Below, one piece after another: positions 7,416 through 16,269 of a DNA stretch of 64,000 nt. The notes beneath the pieces were generated by a model. It searched no databases. It saw nothing but the letters and a program-made list of their open reading frames with translations, and was not told the DNA's origin. Made by a program: the position numbers and the translations under genes. Each line of letters opens with the position of its first letter. The stretch's first letter is position 1. The stretch lies in NCBI GenBank assembly GCA_049941595.1, contig JBNFNA010000005.1, forward strand, positions 255,724 to 319,723. The letters are read 5' to 3'. The DNA is from Pasteurella sp049941595. GTDB taxonomy: Bacteria > Pseudomonadota > Gammaproteobacteria > Enterobacterales > Pasteurellaceae.

Positions 7416-8809
7416 TATTTAATTCTCTCCAAATTGCTAAATAAAATATGATCTGGTTGCGCTTGGATTTTGTACATTCGATGTATTAATAGCACCGCAG
7501 CGACAGTTAAACTGACCACAAATCCAATCCAAAAGCCTTCTGCCCCGAGTGCCGGCATTAGAATATCTGTTCTTGCAAGCGTATAACCAATCGGCATCCC
7601 CACCACCCAATAACAGAATAGGGTAATATATAAGATGGCTTTAGTGTCTTTATAGCCACGCAATACGCCACCTGAAACCACTTGAACAGTGTCTGAAAAT
7701 TGATACAAGGCAGCCAACAGTAAAAGTGAACCCGCCATTGCAATCACTTCTGGATCTCGCACAAAAATATGGGCAATTTCAGTACGTAGTAAAACTGTAA
7801 TAAATGCCGTCACAATGGCAATTGCTAAACCAACAATAATGGCGATATAAGAAACTTTTTTCGCTTTATCTGCACTGCCTTCGCCTAAGCGTTGACCGAC
7901 TAAAATTGTTGCCGCCATTCCTAAAGACATTGGCAACATAAAAATGAACGAGCTGGTATTTAAAGCAATTTGATGGCTCGCCACAATTTGTGTTCCTAAA
8001 GGCGAAAGCAGCAACGCAGTTAACGCAAAAAGCGCGACTTCACAAAATAGCGCAACAGCAATAGGGAAGCCCAAATTTAAAAGTTTTTTCAGTGTGGCAG
8101 GGTTGGGTTTTTCAAGAATTTTTCTAAATACATTTAAGTCACGTTGATTTCGGGCTTTAACACAGTAAGCAATCATCAAAATACACATAAACCAATTGAC
8201 GATTGCCGTTGCGATGCCACAACCCACGGCACCGAATGCGGGGATGCCTAATTTGCCGTAAATAAAAATATAGTTAAGCGGAATATTAAGTGCTAAACCT
8301 AAAAAGGCAATCACCATTGCGGGCTTTGTTTTTGCAATACCGTCATTAAGGCAACGGAAGTTAATCATTAATAAATAAGCAGGCAATCCCCAAATCATTG
8401 CGTGTAAATAACCCATTGTGATTTCTTTGAGGTGTTCTTCCACTTCCATTAGATCAAAAACTAAATTGCTGTAATAAATAAGTAAACCGAGAGGAATACA
8501 GCTGAAAATGATGATCCAAATTCCTTGTCTTACTTGGTGTGCAATTTGATCACGTTTGCCAGAACCGTTGAGATAAGAGATTGTCGGAGGCAAAGCTAAT
8601 AATAAGCCGTGACCAAATAAGACGAGCGGGAACCAAATGGATGCGCCAACAGAAATGGCTGCCATATCGGCAGAACTGACACGACCAGACATAATGGTAT
8701 CCACCAAGCTCATTGAGTTTTGTGCAATTTGAGCAAATAAAATAGGTAGGGCAATCAAAATCAGCTTTTTAGCCTCAGTTTGATAATCTTTAAAATTCGT
8801 TAACTTCAT
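7415..8809 (-). CDS. hmrM: MATE-family multidrug efflux pump
   Basis: 464 residues with about 12 transmembrane segments, the two-bundle architecture of the NorM branch of MATE transporters, which export cationic drugs in exchange for Na+ or H+. Visible family features include the N-terminal LIALPILFAQIAQNSMSLVDT and the matching second-half segment PIAVALFCEVALF. The length and its placement back-to-back with ribE match H. influenzae HmrM (HI1612) and its neighbour HI1613 from memory. The start at 8809 lies 56 bases from the divergent ribE start, so the promoters overlap. Confidence 0.93.
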   Translation of the reverse strand: MKLTNFKDYQTEAKKLILIALPILFAQIAQNSMSLVDTIMSGRVSSADMAAISVGASIWFPLVLFGHGLLLALPPTISYLNGSGKRDQIAHQVRQGIWIIIFSCIPLGLLIYYSNLVFDLMEVEEHLKEITMGYLHAMIWGLPAYLLMINFRCLNDGIAKTKPAMVIAFLGLALNIPLNYIFIYGKLGIPAFGAVGCGIATAIVNWFMCILMIAYCVKARNQRDLNVFRKILEKPNPATLKKLLNLGFPIAVALFCEVALFALTALLLSPLGTQIVASHQIALNTSSFIFMLPMSLGMAATILVGQRLGEGSADKAKKVSYIAIIVGLAIAIVTAFITVLLRTEIAHIFVRDPEVIAMAGSLLLLAALYQFSDTVQVVSGGVLRGYKDTKAILYITLFCYWVVGMPIGYTLARTDILMPALGAEGFWIGFVVSLTVAAVLLIHRMYKIQAQPDHILFSNLERIK

Positions 8810-8865
8810 AAAATACTCGAGTTTGCTATAATAGCGAGGTTTTTTATTTAAAAGAGAGATGACTA

Positions 8866-9480
8866 ATGTTTACAGGTATTGTTCAAGGCACTGCACAAAT
8901 TGTGTCAATCATAGAGAAAACCAATTTTAGAACACAGATCGTAAAAATGCCACAAGAATTACTCAATGCGTTAGAAATAGGCGCTTCAGTGGCAAATAAT
9001 GGTGTTTGTTTAACGGTTACGGAAATTAATGGCAATTTAGTTAGTTTTGATCTAATGGCAGAGACATTGCGCGTGACAAACCTTGGTGAACTAAAGGCAG
9101 GGGATTTTGTTAATATTGAGCGTGCGATGCAAATGGGTAGCGAAATTGGTGGCCATATTTTATCGGGTCACGTTTATTGCACTGCGACTGTTACTGAAGT
9201 GTTACGTAGCGAAAATAACTGCCAAATTTGGTTTGAACTACCGAATAGTGACACAATGAAATATGTGTTACCAAAAGGTTTTATTGCGATTGACGGCATC
9301 AGTTTGACGATTGGTGAAGTGAAAGAAAATCAATTCTGTGTGAATTTAATTCCTGAGACACTCATAAGAACTTTAATTGGACAACGCCAAGTAGGTAGTC
9401 GAGTGAATATTGAAATTGACCCTCAAACGCAGGCGATTGTTGATACCGTTGAGCGATATTTAGCAAATAAAGGGTTGTAA
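8866..9480 (+). CDS. ribE: Riboflavin synthase, alpha chain
   Basis: Dismutates two 6,7-dimethyl-8-ribityllumazine molecules to riboflavin in the cytoplasm. 204 residues made of two lumazine-binding repeats. The first starts with the invariant MFTGIVQG and contains GVCLTV; the second begins at about residue 98 (GGHILSGHV) and contains GISLTIG. No FMN riboswitch is evident in the short 56-base intergenic region shared with hmrM. It ends just before a terminator built from two uptake sequences. Confidence 0.96.
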   Translation: MFTGIVQGTAQIVSIIEKTNFRTQIVKMPQELLNALEIGASVANNGVCLTVTEINGNLVSFDLMAETLRVTNLGELKAGDFVNIERAMQMGSEIGGHILSGHVYCTATVTEVLRSENNCQIWFELPNSDTMKYVLPKGFIAIDGISLTIGEVKENQFCVNLIPETLIRTLIGQRQVGSRVNIEIDPQTQAIVDTVERYLANKGL

Positions 9481-9488
9481 TCGGTGGA

Positions 9489-9532
9489 TAAAAAAGTGCG
9501 GTGAAAATTTAAAAAAATTCACCGCACTTTTT
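9489..9532. terminator. Terminator made of an inverted pair of uptake sequences (ribE / dolP)
   Basis: AAAAAAGTGCGGTGAA pairs with TTCACCGCACTTTTT. It serves the convergent genes ribE and dolP. Confidence 0.9.
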
Positions 9533-9549
9533 ATTGGTTTGAGAAACGA

Positions 9550-10134
9550 TTAATTCAAATAATGAATAACTTTAACCACTTTTTTCACACCTGCGATATT
9601 GCGTGCTAAATCAGCGGCAGCATCTGCTTGAGCTTGAGTTAAATTCCCCATTAAGAACACTTCGCCATTTTCAGTAATGACTTTCACATCACTGGTTTTG
9701 ACACGTGAATCTAACAGCATTTTTGATTTTACTTCAGTTGTTATCCAGCTATCTTTAGCGATTTGTGGGAAACTAATTTGTGGCTCTGTACGAATTTGAT
9801 TATACACATCCACAACACCTTCCACTCCTTTTGCTAAGCTAGTTGCGACTTCAGAAACGTTTGGATTTGGTGCCTGACCAATTAATAAAACGCGTCCGCT
9901 GTAAGAAACGATATTAAGACGCGCTTCAGATTTCACTTGTTCATCTTTACGAATGGCTAAACGCACTTTTTCCTCTAAAGCTTCATCATCAATTTGTGTA
10001 CCCACGGTACGAGGATCCGTTGCAACTTTTGTTGCTACTGCAGCAGTACCTGCAATTGTGGCAGCAACACAACCTTGTAACAGAATAGCACTGCCTAAAA
10101 TAAGTGCTAATGTTTTTAAGCGTTTCATTTGCAT
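9550..10134 (-). CDS. dolP: Outer-membrane lipoprotein with two BON domains, DolP (YraP)
   Basis: 194 residues. A lipobox LLQG-C gives acylated Cys22. Two BON domains follow, at about residues 47-115 and 125-193, each with the central Gly (SYSGRVLLIGQA and ENGEVFLMGNL). E. coli DolP supports outer-membrane integrity and the BAM machinery at division sites. The first of two possible ATGs is chosen because AAGGAG lies 8 bases before it. It is the last gene of a run lpoA-yraN-diaA-dolP on the - strand, an arrangement shared with E. coli. Confidence 0.93.
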   Translation of the reverse strand: MQMKRLKTLALILGSAILLQGCVAATIAGTAAVATKVATDPRTVGTQIDDEALEEKVRLAIRKDEQVKSEARLNIVSYSGRVLLIGQAPNPNVSEVATSLAKGVEGVVDVYNQIRTEPQISFPQIAKDSWITTEVKSKMLLDSRVKTSDVKVITENGEVFLMGNLTQAQADAAADLARNIAGVKKVVKVIHYLN

Positions 10135-10194
10135 CGATTTTCTCCTTTCGTTTATTTTTTATGTAGTTTTGTTGAATTTTATAGCCTTGTCAAG

Positions 10195-10782
10195 TTATGG
10201 ATGTGAAAACAAGGCATGATCAATCAGTTCACAAATTGTATTTACAATAAAGCAGTGGCCCTCAATAATGCGGCTTTCTTTAGTTGCAGGTATGGCAATT
10301 TCCAAATCGTTTTCCGTAAGAAAGCCTTGAATATGGTCATTGCTTGCACCAGTGAAAACTATCACTTTAATTGCTTTATTGACCGCACTATTAATCGCAT
10401 TTGTAACCATTTCTTCATTATGTGGTAGGGGAGAGAACACCACAAAAATATCGCCTTCTTGCGCAACAGCATTAAATTGGCGTTGAAATAAAGTATCGCT
10501 AGTTTGATCTAAAATCATTGCAGAATTAACCGCGCTATCTAAGCTCAATAACACAGAAGGGAAACTCGGGCGAGTTAACTCATAGCGGTTTAAGAGATTA
10601 GCCACAAATAATTGTGCATTGATATAAGAACGTCCATTGCCACAAACGATAATTTTTTTACCTTGTAATAAGCAGGCTACGATAGATTCGGCTGCTTGAG
10701 CGATAGTATCAGGCAATAAACTTGAAGCTGAAATTTGAGTTTGAATACTTTCGGTGTATAAATCTTTTAATTTTTCTAACAT
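10195..10782 (-). CDS. diaA: DnaA initiator-associating factor DiaA (SIS domain)
   Basis: 195 residues forming one sugar-isomerase (SIS) fold, with GKKIIVCGNGRSYINAQLF as the phosphosugar-type loop. The family resembles GmhA but binds DnaA and promotes ordered assembly at oriC. The assignment to DiaA rather than phosphoheptose isomerase rests on the context between yraN and dolP and on the N-terminus. It starts 5 bases after yraN. An uptake sequence-like stretch lies in the coding region. Confidence 0.9.
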   Translation of the reverse strand: MLEKLKDLYTESIQTQISASSLLPDTIAQAAESIVACLLQGKKIIVCGNGRSYINAQLFVANLLNRYELTRPSFPSVLLSLDSAVNSAMILDQTSDTLFQRQFNAVAQEGDIFVVFSPLPHNEEMVTNAINSAVNKAIKVIVFTGASNDHIQGFLTENDLEIAIPATKESRIIEGHCFIVNTICELIDHALFSHP

Positions 10783-10787
10783 AATTT

Positions 10788-11147
10788 TTAATCAAGAAAA
10801 TTAGGAATCCATTCAATTTCTTTTGTTGTTGCTCCAAAGGCAATTAAATCAAAACGACAATCAGCATCTTCTAAACTTAGATTTTGTTCTGCTAGCCAAA
10901 GATTTGCCGCATTCATCCATTTTTGTTGTTTTTGCCAATCAACGCTTTCTACAGCTGTACCAAAATTGGCATTTTTGCGTTGGCGCACTTCAACAAACAC
11001 AATTGTAGTTTGATCTTGCATAATAAGATCAAGTTCACCACATTTAAAGGATTGATTCGCGGCAATGAATTTGAGGCCTTGAGATTCTAAAAAGAGGCGA
11101 GCTTGTTGTTCAAATCTCGCCCCTTGTTGACGTTTTAATGAGAACAT
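10788..11147 (-). CDS. yraN: UPF0102 / YraN family nuclease-like protein
   Basis: 119 residues from the ATG at 11147 (MFSLKRQQGARFE); a longer frame from 11174 would overlap the end of lpoA and is not favoured. The fold is a predicted PD-(D/E)XK type: GELDLIM provides the E and D, and FVEVRQR the E-x-[KRQ] motif. The biological role is not settled. It begins one base after the lpoA stop codon, so translation is coupled. Confidence 0.9.
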   Translation of the reverse strand: MFSLKRQQGARFEQQARLFLESQGLKFIAANQSFKCGELDLIMQDQTTIVFVEVRQRKNANFGTAVESVDWQKQQKWMNAANLWLAEQNLSLEDADCRFDLIAFGATTKEIEWIPNFLD

Positions 11148-11148
11148 C

Positions 11149-12861
11149 TTAGTTGAGTGGAACAATACCACCATTTTGATATTGGAACCACGTCATATCA
11201 CGTTCGATATTACAATTTGAACCTGCACTTAATTTACCGGTTAAACCATCGAGGTTATAACCTGGTACTTGACGAAGTTCATTGAAGTGATTGATTAACA
11301 ACCAAGCATCAGAACCCATCGCATATAAGCGCATTAATGAATAGTCACCTTTAGTTAAGTTTTCAATGCGTTTATATTGTGCTGAAGTGGTGTCTTTAAA
11401 AAATGGCAAATCACTAAATTGTAAGCCTTCCATTAATAAACGGTATTCTGGACCATTATTTGCAGAGTTGCTGCGTGAGCTTGCGTACAATTTAATATTG
11501 CGTCCGCTGTTATCAATACTTGTTTTAATTTCAGCTAATTGTTCGCTCATTGCAATAATGTAAGCCGCTTCCGCACCTTCTTGTAATGCATAAGCGATAT
11601 CAGCAGGTTGATTGTAGAATTTAATATTGGCATCAGTTGCTGCTAATTGTTGCCAACGAACGTTATATGCTGAAGCAGTGCGTTGACCTAAATCGCTTTG
11701 TGGTACAAACACTAAAGGATTACGAACACCATCTTTCCACATTTTATTTGCAGCAGATTCTGCTTCATCTTCTGGTGATAAACCGTAGTAGCAAAGTTGA
11801 CCGATTGCACGCTCATTTGAGGTTGAGTTTAATGCTAAAACGTCTAAACCTTGTACAAGCGATGCGTTGTTTAAAATCACATCGACATTTTGTTTTAATA
11901 ATGGGCCAACCACACTTCTAATACCTGCTTGTTTTACTTGGTCAAATACCGTATCTACTGGTGCTGCCATAGTATCAAATACTTGTACATTAGCTACTTT
12001 TTCATCTTTCACTGCATCAAAACCGGCTTTCACCGTATTACCAATTAATTGTGCATTACCACTTAATGGTAAAAGAAGTGCAACTTGCGATAAGCTGGTT
12101 TGTTGGAAATTAAATAAACTTTGCAGCTCTGTTGGGAATAAATACGCCGCAGAATGGTTTGGATAAGAAGCTTTCCATTGCTGAATTGCTTGGCTAAGTA
12201 GTGCTGGGTTATTTAAGTTCTCGTTATAATTACGGGTTAAAGCTAACCAGCCACCTAACTCAATATTGCCGCTTGCGTTTGTATTATTAATTACGCCACG
12301 GTTTGTATTGCGTAATAAGCTCCAAGTGCGGTCAATATTGGCTTGTTTTCTTTGCACATCTGTTAATAATTGGCCCATTTTAATGCGTGCTTTCACCGCT
12401 TCGATAGAATCATAACGATTTTCAGCAATGCGTGCTGCCACGTCATAGTAACGAGCCATTTGCGATTTACTTAATAAACTCAGATTGATTTTCTTTAATT
12501 GGCTATCAGCAAGTGTATTTTGTTGCTTTAACGCAGAAATATTGGCTTCAATAATTGATTTATCCAATAATTGTTCTTCATTTAAGTCAATTAATTCAGC
12601 AAGTAGGGCTTGCGCTTGAGGAATTTTATTTTCGGTGAGTAATACTCGAGCAGCTAAAAGTTTATAGGTTTGTTGATCTTGTTTATCTTGAGTTTGATAA
12701 ACTTTGTTCATATAAAAATCTGAACTTGCATTTGCATCACTTTTTAATAAGCCTGTTAATCCACCGCCAAAAAAGGTTGTAGTACAGCCTGCGAGAAAAA
12801 GAGTGAATAAAAAAGGCATTAATCGATTTTTAAAATTAAGGTGTTGTAATAGAATAGTCAT
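11149..12861 (-). CDS. lpoA: Penicillin-binding protein activator LpoA (outer-membrane lipoprotein)
   Basis: 570 residues from the ATG at 12861, which has GGAG five bases upstream; the longer frame would start at a TTG. The lipobox LAG-C gives acylated Cys26. The N-terminal region (~30-250) is TPR-like helical. The C-terminal region is a periplasmic-binding-protein-like fold (VALLLPLSGNAQLIGNTVKAGF through AMGSDAWLL). LpoA reaches from the outer membrane through the periplasm to stimulate PBP1A. First gene of the lpoA-yraN-diaA-dolP run; divergent from rsmI. Confidence 0.95.
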   Translation of the reverse strand: MTILLQHLNFKNRLMPFLFTLFLAGCTTTFFGGGLTGLLKSDANASSDFYMNKVYQTQDKQDQQTYKLLAARVLLTENKIPQAQALLAELIDLNEEQLLDKSIIEANISALKQQNTLADSQLKKINLSLLSKSQMARYYDVAARIAENRYDSIEAVKARIKMGQLLTDVQRKQANIDRTWSLLRNTNRGVINNTNASGNIELGGWLALTRNYNENLNNPALLSQAIQQWKASYPNHSAAYLFPTELQSLFNFQQTSLSQVALLLPLSGNAQLIGNTVKAGFDAVKDEKVANVQVFDTMAAPVDTVFDQVKQAGIRSVVGPLLKQNVDVILNNASLVQGLDVLALNSTSNERAIGQLCYYGLSPEDEAESAANKMWKDGVRNPLVFVPQSDLGQRTASAYNVRWQQLAATDANIKFYNQPADIAYALQEGAEAAYIIAMSEQLAEIKTSIDNSGRNIKLYASSRSNSANNGPEYRLLMEGLQFSDLPFFKDTTSAQYKRIENLTKGDYSLMRLYAMGSDAWLLINHFNELRQVPGYNLDGLTGKLSAGSNCNIERDMTWFQYQNGGIVPLN

Positions 12862-12938
12862 AATTACTCCGTTTGTTAACAACAATAGTAACGATCTTAC
12901 TTATCTCACCTACTAAAAGCAAATAAAAGAAGTATCAA

Positions 12939-13784
12939 ATGAATAATTTAACAGGAATTTTATATATTGTCGCTACGCCGATTGGGAATTTACAAGATAT
13001 TACACAGCGTGCTTTGACCGTTTTACAAGAGGTTGATTTAATTGCGGCTGAAGATACTCGCCATAGCGGTTTGTTATTAAACCATTATGGCATTAAAAAG
13101 CCCTTTTTTGCTTTGCACGATCATAATGAACAGCAAAAAGCCCATTTATTAGTCGAAAAATTAAAGCAAGGAAATAATATTGCCTTAATTTCTGATGCAG
13201 GGACGCCTTTAATTAGCGACCCCGGTTATCACCTCGTGCGTCAATGTCGTCAAGCAGAAATAAAAGTAGTGCCTGTTCCAGGGGCTTGTGCCGCAATTAC
13301 CGCACTTTGTGCATCAGGTATTGCCTCCGACCGTTTTTGTTTTGAAGGTTTCTTGCCTGCAAAAACAAAAGCAAGATGCGACAAATTACAAAATTTAGCA
13401 GAAGAAGACCGCACTTTGATCTTTTATGAATCGACTCACCGTATTTTAGACACCTTAGCAGATGTTGAACTGGTTCTTGGCGGAGCACGCTATGTGGTAC
13501 TTGCACGTGAAATTACTAAAACTTGGGAAACCATCACTGGTGATTCGGTGGCAAATTTACGCCAATGGTTACAGGAAGATGCCAATCGTACCAAAGGAGA
13601 AATGGTGTTAATTATTGAGGGCAAACCAAAGCAAGAAGAGGCAGAAATTAACCCACAAGCGATCAAAACGCTGAAATTACTTACCGAAGAATTGCCATTG
13701 AAAAAGGCAGCAGCAATTGTGGCTGAATTATATGGGTATAAGAAAAATGCGCTGTATCAATATGGTTTAGAGCATTTAGATTAA
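12939..13784 (+). CDS. rsmI: 16S rRNA (cytidine-1402 2'-O) methyltransferase RsmI
   Basis: 281 residues of the tetrapyrrole-methylase-like fold. The N-terminal LYIVATPIGNLQDIT, the AAEDTRHSG loop and ALISDAGTPLISDPG (SAM binding) are all diagnostic. It methylates the ribose of C1402 in 16S rRNA near the decoding centre. It is divergent from lpoA with a short shared promoter region, the same pairing as in E. coli. Confidence 0.97.
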   Translation: MNNLTGILYIVATPIGNLQDITQRALTVLQEVDLIAAEDTRHSGLLLNHYGIKKPFFALHDHNEQQKAHLLVEKLKQGNNIALISDAGTPLISDPGYHLVRQCRQAEIKVVPVPGACAAITALCASGIASDRFCFEGFLPAKTKARCDKLQNLAEEDRTLIFYESTHRILDTLADVELVLGGARYVVLAREITKTWETITGDSVANLRQWLQEDANRTKGEMVLIIEGKPKQEEAEINPQAIKTLKLLTEELPLKKAAAIVAELYGYKKNALYQYGLEHLD

Positions 13785-13804
13785 TTTTTAAATCAAACTT
13801 TTGA

Positions 13805-13852
13805 AAAAATCACCGCACTAAATGATAAAAAGTGCGGTGATTTTTTTAGAAG
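13805..13852. terminator. Terminator made of an inverted pair of uptake sequences (rsmI / pbpC)
   Basis: AAAAATCACCGCACT pairs with AGTGCGGTGATTTTTTT. It overlaps the last codons of the convergent pbpC gene. Confidence 0.88.
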
Positions 13853-16200
13853 TTTTTCACACGAACAGAAATGGTCACGGAACTCGTTCTGCCTTGATCA
13901 TCCGTAACTGAAATATTGTAATATCCCGCAGATTTTGGTCGCCAGAATAAAGGTTGATTTGGTGGGGTTTCCCCCATAAAAACGTTGTTTACGAACCAGA
14001 ATAACGTTTTGACATTGCCTGCGGCTACTGCAGAAAGTGCAATTCCTTTTTGTTCCTGCTGTGGCTGAATATAATAATCCCGTTGGATTAAAGGGCTGGT
14101 GATTTTCGGATTATTTTCATATAACGTTTGCAGTGCGTGCGTTTGCTGCTCGTAAGGGCATTGCGGGTTCACAATCGGTGAACGCTTCATTATGCCAGCT
14201 TGGGCGAACAGTTTTTGAAAATCACTCGACCACATTTCATATATTTTTTGCTCGCTATTATCGGAATAAGGCTTACAAGCCAATATATCGCTATTTTTTA
14301 TCACTTGAAATGCCTGATAAAGTTGGCTGACTTTAATCGGTGACTTGCCTGGAATAAATAAGGTATTCACTTGATGTTGGCAATATTGGTTTGGTAGTTG
14401 TCCATCAGCTGCACAAACTGAAACTTCTTTCAAATTCAAATTTTCTGGTTTTTTAAGATCTTTCATTTGTGGTTCGGCAGAAATTAGCGCATCCGCGAGT
14501 TGTAAAAATAGCGGTGTCGCTAATTTACGCCCCACAAAATGGGGATTATTTTGGTTATCGAAATTGCCAAACCATACAATTAAGGTGTAGTTACCAAAAT
14601 AGCCTGCCGTCCAAGCATCTCTTAATCCATTTGATGTGCCTGTTTTCCAATAAAGTGGCAATGGTGCTTTAATCGCTTTATTTTGAACATCGGTTCGGGT
14701 GTTTTGGCGCAAAATATCGTGAATCATCACCGCACTTTCTGGGCTAAATAAACTTTTTTCTATGGATGCGGTTGGTGCTTCAATCAACCAATGTAAAGGG
14801 CGCCACTTTCCTTGATTAGCAAGTGCAGCATAAAGTGTGGATAGTTGCTGCATACTGATTTCTGCACCACCTAAAGCTAAAGATAACCCATAATGTTTTT
14901 TCTCTTTTGACAAGACAATATTCGCTTGTTGCAATAAATCGTATAAATCAGGCGATAGCTGTTTTGCCATATCAATGGCTGGAATATTACGACTTTGTAA
15001 TAAGGCTTGAGTAATGCTGACGGGGCCTAAAAAATTGCCTTCATAGTTTTCTGGTTGATAATCACCAAAAGAAGTCGGTAAATCTTTTAAGACGGTTTTC
15101 CCGTGGGCTAAACCTTGGTCAAAGGCTAACGCATAAATAAAAGGTTTTAATGTTGAACCATAAGAACGTGAAATAGCGGTGCCATTAATTTGCCCTGAAA
15201 TACGATCATTAAAATAATCGCCCGAGCCGACCAATGCTTTGACTGCCATATTTCGATTATCAACTAACAATACCGCTGCATTTTTAATCCCTTTGATATT
15301 TTGCTGAGCGAGATAACGTGATGTAAGTCGTTCAACCAAACGTTGTTGTGCCAGATTGAGCGTACTGTGAATATCGCGTTTTTCTGGGTATTGCTGTAAC
15401 AGCTGATCAACAAAGTGCGGTGCTAGAAAAGGTAATTTTTCGAGTGGGCGTAAACCGTAATTTAAACGAAAATCAGGTTGCCATTTTTTATCATCAGGGT
15501 GTTTTTCTAACCAACGTTGATAAAGGTTATTACGCGCTTGAAAAAGGGCGGGATTCAGCGTTTCATTTGCGTGGCGAATATAACGATTCGGGTTTTTTGG
15601 CAAAATTGCCAAAGTCATTGCTTCTGCTAAATTAATTTTGTTATTGGCTTTGTTAAAATAAATCAGGCTAGCCGTGCCGGCGCCTTCAATATTTCTGCCA
15701 TAGGGGGCGAAATTAAAATAAGCCTCTAAAATCTCTTGTTTGGAATAACGAATTTCAAGTTGAATCGCTCTGAAAATTTGTTCTATCTTGCCGAACACGC
15801 CACGACTATCAATATTCCATAATACTCGAGCAAGCTGCATTGTAATTGTTGAACCGCCTTGTGGCGAGTTGCCTAAGACATAAGTTTGCCAAGCACCACG
15901 CACCAATCCATAAGGGTTCACACCAAAATGCCAATAAAACCAATCGTCCTCTTGAAAAAGTACTGCATCAATTAATTGCGGTGAAATTTCTTCAAGCGGC
16001 ACCCAAAGGCGATATTTTTCATCTTTTGCTGTTGTTAAACGCAATAAGTTTCGATTTTCATCATAAACTGCTGTGGAATAAGGGAAATGATCTTTTAAAG
16101 GCGGGTAGGAAAGTAAACGTGTCACCAAAATGCAAAGCCCACAAAAAAGTGCTGTAAAAATTAACACAGAAATGCTTTTTTTTCGTGAGATTTTCATCAT
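13846..16200 (-). CDS. pbpC: Penicillin-binding protein 1C (bifunctional class A PBP)
   Basis: 784 residues. A membrane anchor lies at about residues 10-31. The GT51 glycosyltransferase domain (about 40-215) has the catalytic glutamate in FQEDDWFYWHFG (E84) and GGSTITMQLAR. The transpeptidase domain has STLK (S349), SRN (403-405) and KTGT (519-522). The C-terminal ~100 residues are the PBP1C-specific beta domain. It polymerises and cross-links peptidoglycan. The usual partner yfhM (alpha-2-macroglobulin-like) is not adjacent here. Two adjacent ATGs (16200 and 16197) are both possible starts. Confidence 0.94.
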   Translation of the reverse strand: MMKISRKKSISVLIFTALFCGLCILVTRLLSYPPLKDHFPYSTAVYDENRNLLRLTTAKDEKYRLWVPLEEISPQLIDAVLFQEDDWFYWHFGVNPYGLVRGAWQTYVLGNSPQGGSTITMQLARVLWNIDSRGVFGKIEQIFRAIQLEIRYSKQEILEAYFNFAPYGRNIEGAGTASLIYFNKANNKINLAEAMTLAILPKNPNRYIRHANETLNPALFQARNNLYQRWLEKHPDDKKWQPDFRLNYGLRPLEKLPFLAPHFVDQLLQQYPEKRDIHSTLNLAQQRLVERLTSRYLAQQNIKGIKNAAVLLVDNRNMAVKALVGSGDYFNDRISGQINGTAISRSYGSTLKPFIYALAFDQGLAHGKTVLKDLPTSFGDYQPENYEGNFLGPVSITQALLQSRNIPAIDMAKQLSPDLYDLLQQANIVLSKEKKHYGLSLALGGAEISMQQLSTLYAALANQGKWRPLHWLIEAPTASIEKSLFSPESAVMIHDILRQNTRTDVQNKAIKAPLPLYWKTGTSNGLRDAWTAGYFGNYTLIVWFGNFDNQNNPHFVGRKLATPLFLQLADALISAEPQMKDLKKPENLNLKEVSVCAADGQLPNQYCQHQVNTLFIPGKSPIKVSQLYQAFQVIKNSDILACKPYSDNSEQKIYEMWSSDFQKLFAQAGIMKRSPIVNPQCPYEQQTHALQTLYENNPKITSPLIQRDYYIQPQQEQKGIALSAVAAGNVKTLFWFVNNVFMGETPPNQPLFWRPKSAGYYNISVTDDQGRTSSVTISVRVKNF

Positions 16201-16211
16201 AAGCTAACCTA

Positions 16212-16244
16212 AAAAATTCCCCTTATTATGAAATAAGGGGAATT
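16212..16244 (-). terminator. Intrinsic terminator of asnS
   Basis: On the - strand AATTCCCCTTATT pairs with AATAAGGGGAATT and is followed by TTTTTT. It lies about 25 bases after the asnS stop codon. Confidence 0.88.
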
Positions 16245-16269
16245 ACTGTTTACTTAAATGTTACACCAA

